Shown: positions 35,615 to 44,835 of the stretch, piece after piece
How positions within the stretch are numbered: the first letter of the stretch is position 1
How the letters are laid out: each line of letters begins with the position of its first letter
Origin: Leptolyngbya sp. PCC 6406
Lineage (GTDB): Bacteria > Cyanobacteriota > Cyanobacteriia > Phormidesmidales > Phormidesmidaceae
Assembly (NCBI RefSeq): GCF_000332095.2
Contig: NZ_KI913949.1
Location: forward strand, 1,315,169-1,379,168
DNA length: 64,000 bases
Direction: 5' to 3'
The notes under the pieces: generated by a model
Database searches by the model: none
What the model saw: only the letters and a program-made list of their open reading frames with translations
What the model was told of the DNA's origin: nothing
Made by a program: the position numbers and the translations under genes

Positions 35615-37501
35615 ATGATCGCACAAGTACCAAATAATCCGAATGTAGGTGTGACGAATTCGGGTGAGGCGAATGGGGGCGCGATCGCACGGGTAGGAAA
35701 ACTGCTCTGGAAACCGTCGGGCGATCGCCGTACCCGTCTCCATGGTCGCAATGAAGACTGGGGGAAAACACTGCGACGACACGGAGAGAGGTGGAAATTA
35801 CGACGCCCTGGGTGGACCTTTCTCCTGGGCACCATAGCGGCGGCATCTCTAGTGGGAATGACGCCCCGACCTGGATTCAGTGCCGAAGAGATCATTCTCA
35901 CCTATGGTTTTTTTGAGCGCACGATTCAGGTCGAGGACTTAGCAGCCTTTGCCCGAGGCGAGCATCCTAGTCGGCAGTTGGCTGCCTATATTCGACTGTT
36001 TAATCTCTCGGAAAGGCAACTGGAGGAAATCCGTCGGATTCTCAACCTCTCCTTGAGCAATACCCTGAGTCAATCCCTCACCCTAAACAATGACAGTCAG
36101 TCGGTAAATGAGGCGGTATTGATTTCTCAGTTTCTCTATACCCGTCAGGGACAGGCATTGCTGGAGATTGTGGGGAATGTCATGCAAACGCCGCCCCGGC
36201 AATCAGGTTTTTATGCGGTGCGGGCAGCTCTGATTTTAGCCGCTGCGGATCAGCCTGAGGGGCTGACAATTCTGAACTTTCTTGAGAAATTCCCAGCGCC
36301 TGCTATTCGGGTGGATGCAATCCGAGGCTTAGCCATTGCCGACCAAGTGGGGCGCACGTTGAGCGATGCGGCTCAATCCGTTGCCCTAGTTCATGGTCAG
36401 GCTGCCATCATTGCCAGTGAGGAGCCGGAGGCGATGGTGCGGGAAGCGCGCCAATTGGTGGGGGCTTCTCCGCCCTATGAAGCGCTACGGTCGGAACTAC
36501 GGGTACCCAATCGCAGATTTCAGGCCAATCTCTATCTGCCCAGTCCCTCGAATGCACGGATAGTGTTGCCGACCCAGGTGCCGGTGATTGTGATTTCCCA
36601 TGGCTTGGGGGATAGCCGTTTTAGCTATGACTACTTGGCCACTTACTTGGCACGGCGGGGGTTTGTGGTGGTGGTGCCTGACCATCCCGGCAGTAACAGC
36701 CAACAGATTGAGAACCTGCTGGAGGGGCTGAGCCAGAATGTGGTCAGTGATGAGGAGTTCGTGGCTCGCCCCCAGGATGTTTCGGCCCTACTGGATACCT
36801 TGGAAATTCATTTGGCGGGCAATAGTATCTGGCGCGATCGCATTAATTGGCAAAATGTGGGGATCATTGGCCAATCCTTTGGTGGCTATACGGCTTTAGC
36901 CTTGGCCGGAGCCCCGGTGCAAACCGGCTCCCAACCGGAGATTTGCGGCTCCCAACTGATTCCCGTTAACCCATCTTTGCTCCTTCAATGTCAGGCGGAG
37001 TCACTGTCAACCCTGCCCCCCTTGCAGGATGATCGGGTGCGGGCGGTGTTGTTGGTGAATCCCGTGGGTAGTGCCTTGTTTGGACCAACGGGGTATGGCA
37101 CGGTTCAAGTGCCCACCCTGATCTTGGCTGGGGTAGCGGATACTGTTGCCCCAGCACTACCGGAGCAGATTCGTCCCTTTACCTGGCTGCAAACCCCGGA
37201 TCGCTATCTGGTGTTGGTGGGCAGTCTCACCCACTTTTCGGTGATCCCGGAAGTACCTCGGCGGGGGGCGAGTCTTTCAGTTCCCCTGGCGCTGATTGGC
37301 CCTAATCCCAATCTGGCCCGGTCCTACCTGGAGGTGTTGAGCTTGGGCTTTTTCCAGACCCATCTGGTGGGGGATACTCGGTATGCAAGCATTCTCACTG
37401 CCCGCTACCTTCAGGAAGCCATGGCGGGGGAGTTGCTCACGCCGGTAAGCCTGATTCGAGACTTGCCTCCAGCGGTTCTACAGCAGGCGATTTCTCCCTA
37501 G
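35615..37501 (+). CDS. DUF1400 alpha/beta hydrolase
   Basis: This 628-residue secreted hydrolase has a basic N-terminal stretch, a hydrophobic export signal (about residues 68-85, WTFLLGTIAAASLVGM) and then DUF1400 (about residues 92-245), starting AEEIILTYGFFERTIQVEDLAAFARG. The alpha/beta hydrolase part follows: VIVISHGLGDSRFSYDYLATYLARRGF (oxyanion HG), GIIGQSFGGYTALALAG (nucleophile Ser in GxSxG) and a late GSLTHFSVIP with a candidate catalytic His. The architecture is a cyanobacterial speciality; the substrate may be a platelet-activating-factor-like or other ester. I chose ATG 35615 rather than an upstream start. It is 41 bp after the phosphatase stop. Confidence 0.85.
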   Translation: MIAQVPNNPNVGVTNSGEANGGAIARVGKLLWKPSGDRRTRLHGRNEDWGKTLRRHGERWKLRRPGWTFLLGTIAAASLVGMTPRPGFSAEEIILTYGFFERTIQVEDLAAFARGEHPSRQLAAYIRLFNLSERQLEEIRRILNLSLSNTLSQSLTLNNDSQSVNEAVLISQFLYTRQGQALLEIVGNVMQTPPRQSGFYAVRAALILAAADQPEGLTILNFLEKFPAPAIRVDAIRGLAIADQVGRTLSDAAQSVALVHGQAAIIASEEPEAMVREARQLVGASPPYEALRSELRVPNRRFQANLYLPSPSNARIVLPTQVPVIVISHGLGDSRFSYDYLATYLARRGFVVVVPDHPGSNSQQIENLLEGLSQNVVSDEEFVARPQDVSALLDTLEIHLAGNSIWRDRINWQNVGIIGQSFGGYTALALAGAPVQTGSQPEICGSQLIPVNPSLLLQCQAESLSTLPPLQDDRVRAVLLVNPVGSALFGPTGYGTVQVPTLILAGVADTVAPALPEQIRPFTWLQTPDRYLVLVGSLTHFSVIPEVPRRGASLSVPLALIGPNPNLARSYLEVLSLGFFQTHLVGDTRYASILTARYLQEAMAGELLTPVSLIRDLPPAVLQQAISP

Positions 37502-37624
37502 GGAAAATGGTAAGTAGAGTATAGACACAATTACAGACAGTCCCTGTAGTGCTCCTTACCAAGGAGGGCGGCGACAGCCGGGGGGTGAGTTGATATCCGA
37601 TCAGGGTGTTATCAGGGTGTTGCT

Positions 37625-39001
37625 ATGGAAAACAGTTCCTTGGCCCTCGGGCTAGATACCGCTATTCACCACTATGGGGATGCGATCGCAACTTTAGAGA
37701 CCCAGCCGACCCCCGCCATAATTTTGGCCGCGCTAATCGCTCGGGATAGCATCGAAGCGGCGCGTCAACCTCCCGGTTTTCCCATTTTGGCCCCCACCGC
37801 TGACCTGCTCATTGAATTGATCGATTTGGACCAACGCTTGAGACAGCAGGCAGGGGCGATCCATAGAACGATAGATTTGGCCGCTTGGCAACGCAGCTTT
37901 AGCCCCCCCGAGACTGCTTGGTGGTGGTTTCTGGATCCCCCCATTCATCCCCTCGATCGCTACGACTGGCTCTGGAGCACCCTGACAGTGGTGGCCCTAA
38001 CGGGATCGGGAAGTTTGCTGGTGGATATTAGCAGTCGTTTCCTCAGCGGAGGACCAGGGCTGTGGGGCTCCTTCGTCGTTATCTCCCAAAGCGTAGCCAC
38101 CCTAGGGACAGCAGGGGGAGTGCTGACCCAAACTGGGCGGCAATTAATTGAAAATGCGATCGCAACAACCGGCATCCAACGCCCCCTGTGGCAGGAAACA
38201 AAGTTGGGCCTGTCCCTCCTTCTGCTCCTCACCCTCGCAGGATTCCGCACCAGCCTCCCCTACCTCGCAGAGCGGCTGACCCATCAAGGAGAGACCGTGC
38301 AGACGGAAGGCAATTACCCCAAAGCCGAATCATCCTACAAACGAGCCATTGCCCTAGACCCTAACAATGCAGAGGCTCGCTACCAACTAGCAGGGGTTTA
38401 CGAATCCCTAGGACGTAGTGACACCGCCGAGGAGCAACTATTGCTAGCGGTGAATAGCGGCTTCCTACCCGCCTACAATCAACTGGCTCTGCTGTACCTG
38501 AACAATGACAACCCCGACAAAGCCGCTGCCCTCCTCACCCAGGCCCTAGAGGAGATCGGCGATAGCCCCAATACCCTAGCCCTACGAGCAGATCTCTTAA
38601 CCAGTTTAGGCTGGGCTCGATTTCAGCAACACCGCTACCAAGAGGCGGAGGCCAATCTCCAGCAGAGCTTAGCCCTCGGGGGAGACTCCCTGCTAGGGGA
38701 GCCTACTGAAAACATAGGCATCGAGTCCCTGCCCATTCCCTCAACCCCGACCCTAGGCGATCAATCACCGATCCAGGAGGATGAAATTCTAGCGATGGAA
38801 CAATCCGACCTAGTCTCTGCTAGCAAGTCTTACTGCCTGCTGGCTCAAGTTAGCACAGCCACAGGGAATACCACCCTAGCAGAGACCGCAGCGGTTCAAT
38901 GCGTGCAGCAAGCCGACCGAACCAATCCCCAGGAAGACGCATGGGCCTATTCAGCCCTAGAACAACTCCAGTCAGAGGCAACTCCTGTGTCTTCGCCCTA
39001 G
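37625..39001 (+). CDS. Membrane-anchored TPR protein
   Basis: This is a 458-residue protein. Two to three hydrophobic segments lie between about residues 115 and 215 (LWSTLTVVALTGSGSLLV, a Gly-rich middle, and LGLSLLLLLTLAGF). A soluble helical N-terminal domain precedes them, and a TPR region follows (about 225-360): GNYPKAESSYKRAIALDPNNAEARYQLAGVYESLGRSDTAEEQLLLAV and similar units. No catalytic motif is visible. The TPR side probably faces the cytoplasm and recruits partners. The N-terminal part does not match a family I know. It is 123 bp after the hydrolase gene on the same strand. Confidence 0.8.
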   Translation: MENSSLALGLDTAIHHYGDAIATLETQPTPAIILAALIARDSIEAARQPPGFPILAPTADLLIELIDLDQRLRQQAGAIHRTIDLAAWQRSFSPPETAWWWFLDPPIHPLDRYDWLWSTLTVVALTGSGSLLVDISSRFLSGGPGLWGSFVVISQSVATLGTAGGVLTQTGRQLIENAIATTGIQRPLWQETKLGLSLLLLLTLAGFRTSLPYLAERLTHQGETVQTEGNYPKAESSYKRAIALDPNNAEARYQLAGVYESLGRSDTAEEQLLLAVNSGFLPAYNQLALLYLNNDNPDKAAALLTQALEEIGDSPNTLALRADLLTSLGWARFQQHRYQEAEANLQQSLALGGDSLLGEPTENIGIESLPIPSTPTLGDQSPIQEDEILAMEQSDLVSASKSYCLLAQVSTATGNTTLAETAAVQCVQQADRTNPQEDAWAYSALEQLQSEATPVSSP

Positions 39002-39022
39002 TGCTCTGTCAAGCCTCAATTT

Positions 39023-39098
39023 GTAGATTGGGTGCAGCACTAACGGAACCCAACATGGCCCACTGTTGTTGGGTGACCCTTCGTTTTACCCAACCTAC
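39023..39098. repeat. REP-like inverted repeat element
   Basis: Outer arms GTAGATTGGGT (39023-39033) and ACCCAACCTAC (39088-39098) pair with one mismatch. An inner pair ACCCAACA/TGTTGGGT lies between them. Short elements with GGTTGGGT…ACCCAACC ends are widespread intergenic repeats in cyanobacteria. No gene is present between 39002 and 39230. Confidence 0.65.
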
Positions 39099-39130
39099 GC
39101 AGACTCACACAGGTAAAATTGACTAACCAC

Positions 39131-39239
39131 TAAGGGATCTGCGGGTTAATAGTATACCCAGTGGCCAGGTTTTCTCCCTTCGGGAGCAAGCCCGATCAGC
39201 GGAGCGGGTACGTTATTTTCCTGCGAGTCCCTAAGTATG
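39131..39239. repeat. Inverted dispersed repeat, copy 1 (~105 bp)
   Basis: This sequence recurs as its reverse complement at 44734-44835, with long shared blocks GGGTTAATAGT, GGCCAGGTTTTCTCCC and GGGAGCAAGCCCGATCAGCG. It overlaps the last codons of leuD. The two copies bracket a 5.5-kb block (leuD, transketolase-like, ppk2, DUF4058) in opposite orientations, so recombination between them would invert that block. Confidence 0.8.
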
Positions 39240-39827
39240 GCTCCAGGCTACATAGGGAAGTTGGGCTACGGTGGCGCGGACGGCATCCGCTTGGGCCACC
39301 AGTTGACCACAGGCATCCCAATTGCCCGCCAGAAACATTTGTCGCGGCCCCGCTGCTAGAGTCACCACGGCTTCATAGTCCCCACACTGCACCGTCAGAC
39401 TGTCGAGGTCGAGGCGAATTTCCCGCTGCGGATTCTCTGTAATTTGAGCTTGCAGGGTAGAGACCACATCAGCGCTAGCCGTGACACAGGGAACACCCAT
39501 AGCCACACAGTTGCCAAAGAAAATCTCCGCAAAACTCTCACCAATCAGGGCCTGAATGCCCCAGCGGGCAATCGCTTGGGGAGCATGTTCGCGGGAGGAG
39601 CCACAGCCAAAATTACGGTTTACCACCAGTACCTTCGCCCCAGCATAGACAGACTGATCAAAGGGATGTCGGCCCTGAGTCTGGGTACGATCGTCAGCAA
39701 AGACCTGCTCCCCCAGCCCATCAAAGGTGACGCAACGCAGAAACCGGGCAGGAATAATGCGATCGGTATCAATGTCATCTCCCTGAAGGGGAATGCCACG
39801 GCCAGCCACGGTCGTTACTTGGGTCAT
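39231..39827 (-). CDS. leuD: 3-isopropylmalate dehydratase small subunit
   Basis: This is a 198-residue LeuD. It has [34 protein letters not shown] and [19 protein letters not shown], the standard aconitase small-domain motifs. Paired with LeuC (not in this window) it isomerises isopropylmalate in leucine synthesis. ATG 39827 ([11 protein letters not shown]) is chosen over an upstream in-frame Met. The C-terminal end overlaps the ~105-bp repeat, so the final codons may differ from other strains. The gene is isolated from leuC here, which is usual in cyanobacteria. Confidence 0.94.
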   Translation of the reverse strand: MTQVTTVAGRGIPLQGDDIDTDRIIPARFLRCVTFDGLGEQVFADDRTQTQGRHPFDQSVYAGAKVLVVNRNFGCGSSREHAPQAIARWGIQALIGESFAEIFFGNCVAMGVPCVTASADVVSTLQAQITENPQREIRLDLDSLTVQCGDYEAVVTLAAGPRQMFLAGNWDACGQLVAQADAVRATVAQLPYVAWSHT

Positions 39828-40093
39828 TGCGCCAGTCCCTCTGTCCTTGCTCAACAGGTCTCAAAAGCTTTCCAATTAACCATAGTATCCCCTTCGCAGC
39901 GTGGGTTGAAAGACCCTCGCAACGCGCCCAGTTCAAAACAGAAATCCATGGAGATGCAGCCCACAGATGCACCTCCATGGATCCATAACACAGGGATTGA
40001 CAGGGAACTTAACCTGCTCTTGATAGACGCCCTTGCAGCCATCCCTCAATATATATAGATAACCCATGAACTATGCCCCACAGATTATTTACC

Positions 40094-42007
40094 ATGACCG
40101 CCACCTCCACTCAATTCCCCATTGACCTAGGCGCGTATCAGCGCATTACTCTGGATCCTGCCGTTCCTACCCTGACCGATGAGCAGCGCAGTGCCCTCCA
40201 GGCCAACATTGAACTCTGCCGCGATGCCATTGTATTCTTCACCGCCACCGGTGCAGCGCGGGGAGTAGGGGGTCATACCGGCGGTCCCTATGACACCGTG
40301 CCTGAAGTGATGATCCTGGATGCGATCTTTCGCGGTAGCCCCGATGATTTTGTCCCCACCTTCTTTGATGAAGCGGGACACCGGGTCGCCACCCAGTACT
40401 TGATGGCAACCCTAAATGGAGATCTGCCCGCCGAGCAGCTCATGCGCTACAGAGCCGCCCATGAAAAGCTCCCTGGTCACCCTGAACTGGGCCTCACCCC
40501 CGGCGTGAAATTTAGCTCTGGTCGCCTGGGCCACATGTGGCCCTACGTCAATGGCGTGGCCCTAGCCAACCCCGGAAAAACGGTGTTCTGCCTAGGGTCC
40601 GACGGTTCCCAGCAGGAAGGTAACGACGCAGAAGCAGCCCGCTTTGCCGTGGCTAACCATGTCAATGTCAAGCTCCTCATCGATGACAACGATGTCACCA
40701 TTGCCGGACATCCCTCCCAGTACATGGGAGGCTACAGCGTCAAGCAAACCCTAGAGGGCCACGGGTTGACCGTTCTAGAAGGGGACGGAGAAGATCTGGA
40801 TAGCCTTTATGCCAACATCTGTCAGGCGATCAATACCCCAGGACCGATTGCGATCATCAACAAGCGGCCCATGTCCGTAGGCATCGAAGGCATCGAAGGC
40901 AGCACCCACGGCCACGATGTCATCCCCGTAGATGCCGCCCTCAAGTACCTAGAGGCTAAGGGCCACACTGCTGCGGTAGCCTTCCTCAAGGGGATTGAAA
41001 AGCCCAAGAATACCTACACCTTCCTGGGGGCCAGCGATAAATGGGGCTCCAACCGTAACGTGTTTGGCGACGCGGTCGTGGAAGTGCTGGGGGCCATGGG
41101 CGAAGACGAGCGTAAGGCCAGTGTCTTGGTGGTGGACAGTGATTTAGAAGGCTCCTGCGGCTTGGCCCAAATTCGCAAAGCCCATCCCGAAGTCTTTATC
41201 AGCGGTGGTATTCAGGAGCGAGGCAACCTCTCCGCCGCCGCTGGGTTTGGGATGGAAAAGGGCAAACAGGGCATCTTCGCCACCTTCGCCGCCTTTTTGG
41301 AAATGTGTATTTCCGAAATCACCATGGCCCGGTTGAACTACTCCAACCTGCTGTGCCATTTCTCCCACTCTGGGATTGACGACATGGCGGACAACACCTG
41401 CCACTTCGGCATCAACAACATGTTTGCCGACAATGGTTTGGATGACGGCTACGACACCAAACTCTATTTCCCCGCCGATGCCAACCAGATGAAGGCGGTC
41501 GTGAAGGCGGTCTTTAACGATCCCGGTCTGCGGTTTATCTTCTCCACCCGCTCCAAGGTGCCAATGCTATTGGATACCGATGGCCATGAGTTGTTTGGTG
41601 GCGACTACACCTTCACTCCCGGCAAGGACGAGGTGATTCGGGAAGGCTCGGCGGGCTACATTGTCACCTTTGGCGACTCTGTTTACCGGGCACTGGATGC
41701 GGTGGAACGGCTGAAGCAGGAGGGCATCGACGTGGGCCTAATCAATAAGGCTACGTTGAATGTGGTGGATGAGGAGGTCTTGGCCAAGGTGGGCCAGTCT
41801 CCCTTTGTGCTGGTGACGGAAGCCTTCAACCGCCGCACGGGTCTGGGTAGCCGCTTTGGTTCCTGGCTGCTAGAGAGGGGCTACACCCCCAAGTTTGCCT
41901 ACCTGGGCACCCATGAGGAAGGCTGCGGCGGTCTGTGGGAACAGTATCCCCACCAGGGCATTGACCCTACGGGCATTATGACCAAGGTCAAGGAGTTGGT
42001 GGGCTAA
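40094..42007 (+). CDS. Transketolase-like thiamine diphosphate enzyme
   Basis: This is a 637-residue ThDP enzyme. The PP domain has HTGGPYDTVPEVMILDAI near residues 60-77, LGHMWPYVNGVALANPGK and the ThDP/Mg motif GSDGSQQEGNDAEAARFAVANHVNVKLLIDDND (about 172-204). The Pyr domain has SCGLAQIRKAHPEVFISGGIQERGNLSAAAGFG and EMCISEITMARLNY. A transketolase C-terminal domain follows. It lacks the sequence of the canonical Calvin-cycle transketolase, so it is a second paralogue with unknown donor and acceptor. The C-terminal domain makes a DXS-type enzyme less likely. Start ATG 40094. It is divergent from leuD, with no obvious operon. Confidence 0.8.
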   Translation: MTATSTQFPIDLGAYQRITLDPAVPTLTDEQRSALQANIELCRDAIVFFTATGAARGVGGHTGGPYDTVPEVMILDAIFRGSPDDFVPTFFDEAGHRVATQYLMATLNGDLPAEQLMRYRAAHEKLPGHPELGLTPGVKFSSGRLGHMWPYVNGVALANPGKTVFCLGSDGSQQEGNDAEAARFAVANHVNVKLLIDDNDVTIAGHPSQYMGGYSVKQTLEGHGLTVLEGDGEDLDSLYANICQAINTPGPIAIINKRPMSVGIEGIEGSTHGHDVIPVDAALKYLEAKGHTAAVAFLKGIEKPKNTYTFLGASDKWGSNRNVFGDAVVEVLGAMGEDERKASVLVVDSDLEGSCGLAQIRKAHPEVFISGGIQERGNLSAAAGFGMEKGKQGIFATFAAFLEMCISEITMARLNYSNLLCHFSHSGIDDMADNTCHFGINNMFADNGLDDGYDTKLYFPADANQMKAVVKAVFNDPGLRFIFSTRSKVPMLLDTDGHELFGGDYTFTPGKDEVIREGSAGYIVTFGDSVYRALDAVERLKQEGIDVGLINKATLNVVDEEVLAKVGQSPFVLVTEAFNRRTGLGSRFGSWLLERGYTPKFAYLGTHEEGCGGLWEQYPHQGIDPTGIMTKVKELVG

Positions 42008-42174
42008 GAACCCTGAGACAGGGGCAAGTGTTGCGGACATTGCCATATCGCTCTCGCCGAGATGGATCTCCTGAGCCATCTCGGTGGGGGCATGGTCACG
42101 GGTAGGACGGAGATAGGGATACTTACGCGATGAAGTCCTAGTACTGGGCCGATTAAATAGCCGTACCGTTCTAT

Positions 42175-42467
42175 CGTGGCACACCTCGGCCCCTCACCCT
42201 AGCCCCCTCCCAAGGGGCGAGGGGACCGGAAAGTGTTGGGCTGGTGCGACAGGATAGTAAGTCTATTTCAGCCTAGGTGTACTAGTACTGGGCGGCGTAA
42301 ATATCCTGGCCGTTTTCTAACGACGAGGCAGAGCCTCGTTGAGGATTCCCAGGCAGAGCCTGGGAACCAGGAAAGAAGTTTCGTAGGGTGCATTCGCGAA
42401 GCAATGCACCGCAGAAATGCCACGCTTAGGGGAAATGGGCACAGGACTTCTGCTAGCCAGTACTAGG
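42175..42467. repeat. Composite dispersed repeat, copy 2 (inverted)
   Basis: Block B' (42175-42243) and block A' (42378-42467) are reverse complements of 27001-27094 and 26848-26977. Between them is an extra segment (42244-42377) with a pair of hairpins. A degenerate TAGTACTGGGC(C/G)G motif also occurs twice (about 42139 and 42285). The element ends next to the ppk2 stop codon. Nothing else is found in 42008-42473. Confidence 0.75.
42323..42366. repeat. Double hairpin module
   Basis: Two perfect stems with the same AGA loop are adjacent: ACGAGGC-AGA-GCCTCGT (42323-42339) and TTCCCAGGC-AGA-GCCTGGGAA (42346-42366). Both loops are flanked by GC-rich stems, resembling intergenic REP-type hairpins of cyanobacteria. 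The module sits inside repeat copy 2 and is missing from copy 1. It could also terminate ppk2, whose stop is at 42474 on the minus strand. Confidence 0.75.
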
Positions 42468-42473
42468 CTCAGC

Positions 42474-43445
42474 TCAATATACTTGAGGGACAAAAAACTG
42501 CTCATTGTGGGGGGGGCGGACGTAGTTGTGGGGAGCAATGCTGCGGGGTGGCAGTTCCAAGGGGGCAGGGGTCATATCAACATAGGGAATTTTGCTGAGA
42601 ATATGGCTAATGCAGTTAAGCCGTGCCCGCTTTTTATCATCGGCTTCCACCGTAAACCAAGGTGCCTCTGGAATGTTGGTGTAGGCAAACATGGCATCCT
42701 TGGCCTGGGAATATTCCACCCAGCGATCGCGGGATTCTAAATCCATGGGGCTGAGTTTCCAGCGGCGGGCCGGGTCGGTGGTGCGGGACTGAAAGCGCCG
42801 CTCCTGCTCTTCATCACTGACGGAAAACCAATACTTCAGCAGGATAATGCCGGATCTCACCAACATGCGCTCAAACTCCGGGCAAGTTTGCATGAATTCT
42901 TGATACTGTTCGTCGGTACAGAAGCCCATGACCCGCTCTACCCCAGCCCGGTTGTACCAACTGCGGTCAAAGCAAACTATTTCCCCGGCAGCGGGTAAGT
43001 GGGCTACATAGCGCTGGAAGTACCACTCAGTTTTTTCGCGATCGCTGGGGGTTCCCAAGGCCACCACCCGACAGCCACGAGGGTTGAGCGGATCGGTAAT
43101 GCGTTTAATGGTGCCCCCCTTGCCAGCGGCATCACGCCCTTCAAATAGAATCACAATGCGGGAGCCAGAATGCTTGACCCAGTACTGCATTTTGACCAGC
43201 TCCACTTGCAGCTTTGCCAGTTCTTCTTCGTAACTTTTCTTCTTTAATTTAGAACTCCCCTCCGCCTCCGAGGTGTATCGATATACCGCATCCTTCGGCT
43301 TCTGAGCCTTGGTTTTCTTGACCTTTAGGGCTTTAGAGCCTTTACCTTTATGTTTATTCTGCGTGCTGAGCTTAGTCTCAGAGTCAGCGTTATCCCCTAG
43401 GCTGGGAGCACCGTTATTAGTATTCACCTTAGAGTCAGTGGCCAT
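42474..43445 (-). CDS. ppk2: Polyphosphate kinase 2
   Basis: This is a 323-residue PPK2. After a Lys-rich N-terminal extension (~70 residues), the kinase core begins with the YEEELAKLQVELVKMQYWV helix. It has Walker A FEGRDAAGKGGTIKR, the lid/arginine region and the second motif CFDRSWYNRAGVERVMGF, then YWFSVSDEEQERRFQSR. It transfers phosphate between polyphosphate and nucleotides. The segment GRDAAGKGGTI and DRSWYNRAG identify the family without doubt. ATG 43445 is chosen; an upstream TTG would add 12 residues that include a duplicated (K/T)ILDPAKI-like motif. The subclass (ADP or AMP acceptor) is not certain. Confidence 0.93.
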   Translation of the reverse strand: MATDSKVNTNNGAPSLGDNADSETKLSTQNKHKGKGSKALKVKKTKAQKPKDAVYRYTSEAEGSSKLKKKSYEEELAKLQVELVKMQYWVKHSGSRIVILFEGRDAAGKGGTIKRITDPLNPRGCRVVALGTPSDREKTEWYFQRYVAHLPAAGEIVCFDRSWYNRAGVERVMGFCTDEQYQEFMQTCPEFERMLVRSGIILLKYWFSVSDEEQERRFQSRTTDPARRWKLSPMDLESRDRWVEYSQAKDAMFAYTNIPEAPWFTVEADDKKRARLNCISHILSKIPYVDMTPAPLELPPRSIAPHNYVRPPHNEQFFVPQVY

Positions 43446-43719
43446 AATTTTAGCGGGATCCAAGATTTTGGTGGGATCCAAGAACTACACAGCGTTGATT
43501 TATGGTAAGCCAAGGGCTAGGGGTAAACCGTTTCCATGCTCACATTTTGTTTGCGGGGGGGACAATACAGCTAATCCTCCCAGGGATTTAAGGCCCGCTT
43601 GAGATTGATATTCGTCAGCCCAGCATCAGGTGAGGGGAGCAATCGCCCCTGGTCGAAGCTTCCTCCTTCCTAGTGATGATTGCCGTTCTCTAAGCTGACT
43701 CCCATGACTGAAGACTATA

Positions 43720-43778
43720 CCAAGTCCAGCTCGAAATCTGGAGTTTCTCCACCGGGGAAATTCCGCTTCTGGACTTGG
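43720..43778. repeat. Inverted repeat in intergenic region
   Basis: Arms CCAAGTCCAG (43720-43729) and CTGGACTTGG (43769-43778) pair perfectly around a 39-bp loop that itself holds GGAGTTTCTCC and GGAAATTCC pieces. It lies just downstream of the DUF4058 gene (stop 43806). It could be part of its terminator or a small MITE. The rest of 43446-43805 has no gene. Confidence 0.5.
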
Positions 43779-43805
43779 GCAAGGTTTAAATTGGCGATAA
43801 GCGGT

Positions 43806-44573
43806 TTAAACCAACAATTCCTTAACCCAGAGTCGGTCACCCGCCCCTAGCTCTGGCACGGGGTCTTTTGAATAATCGATCAGCAAATCTAATCGGCCTC
43901 GCCGATAGGTATCATTTAGGGTGGCTTGTAAACTCACCATCGGTTCTGGGTGCTCTCTCCGCAAAGGGATAGGAAAATCTGGAATTTCTTCCTGCAAATT
44001 AAAGGCAAATAAGTCTGCTTCTGGGCGATCGCTGGCTCGACTCACTAAAATTCGATATTGGGACTTCTGTGCCCCCTGAACTGCCATTGGCCGTCCTGAT
44101 CTCAGTAAATCAACTTCCACCAAGTTAGTCTTAGAGGCCAGAATATTGATGCGTTTAGACTCGTAGATTGATCGCCCTTCTCCAGCTCGTTTGTTGCTGG
44201 GAGAGAGGACTTCCAGAACCGTAATTAATTCTTTAGTGGCCACTTCGCGGATTTCTAAATAGCGTTCTTTGACTTCCCAGGGCATTGCAATCTGAACCCG
44301 TTGGGGCTTGGTGAGCACACTCACCGATCCTGATAAAGCATTAGATTGATCGGTGACCCACGGATCTCGCTTGATGCCGACGTCGGCAATCCCAACTAAA
44401 CTTTGAGGATCTGCAAAGGATTGATAAATGCGCTGCTCAATAGAAACGAAATAATGGGGGGCAACTTGATCGGCGATCGCATCTGCAAGGCCCACAATCA
44501 GCCGATTATGCACCTGATGCCACAATTCCGGGTGTTCAAGATAGGGATTCATACCGGGAAAGGGGTTCAGCAT
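43806..44573 (-). CDS. DUF4058 family protein
   Basis: This is a 255-residue protein. It opens with the signature FPGMNPYLEHPELWHQVHNRLI, then ADAIADQVAPHYFVSIEQRIYQ and, at about residues 115-135, TKELITVLEVLSPSNKRAGEGRSIYESKR, a nuclease-like E-x-K pattern similar to Uma2-type proteins. The family is almost confined to cyanobacteria and has no assigned function; a restriction-like fold is an inference. The length and start (ATG 44573) match the family. It lies between inverted repeat copies together with ppk2 and leuD. Confidence 0.85.
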   Translation of the reverse strand: MLNPFPGMNPYLEHPELWHQVHNRLIVGLADAIADQVAPHYFVSIEQRIYQSFADPQSLVGIADVGIKRDPWVTDQSNALSGSVSVLTKPQRVQIAMPWEVKERYLEIREVATKELITVLEVLSPSNKRAGEGRSIYESKRINILASKTNLVEVDLLRSGRPMAVQGAQKSQYRILVSRASDRPEADLFAFNLQEEIPDFPIPLRREHPEPMVSLQATLNDTYRRGRLDLLIDYSKDPVPELGAGDRLWVKELLV

Positions 44574-44733
44574 AGGATCATCTAACCGATCGTTGATGCT
44601 TCGCTAATTGCTCCATTCTATCGCTGTTGCTTGGTTCAAAAGAGGTAATCTTGCCTGCTAATGACCATAGCGATTGTTCTCCCTCTCCAGTCACTAGATC
44701 CCATGAGGATGATTTTTCCTGAGGCTTGAGGAA

Positions 44734-44835
44734 CATAAGGGATTTGCAGGAAAATAAACGACCCGCTGATCGGGCTTGCTCCCAGAGGGAGAAAACCTGG
44801 CCCCTGGGTGCACTATTAACCCGAAGATCCCTAAG
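44734..44835. repeat. Inverted dispersed repeat, copy 2 (~105 bp)
   Basis: This is the reverse complement of the repeat at 39131-39239. It overlaps the broken 3' end of the DUF433 gene, suggesting its insertion helped to destroy that gene. Confidence 0.8.

Noticed and set aside
42323..42366. Simple Rho-independent terminator of ppk2
   Set aside because: The double hairpin lacks a T-run, and it sits inside a dispersed repeat, so I list it as a repeat first.
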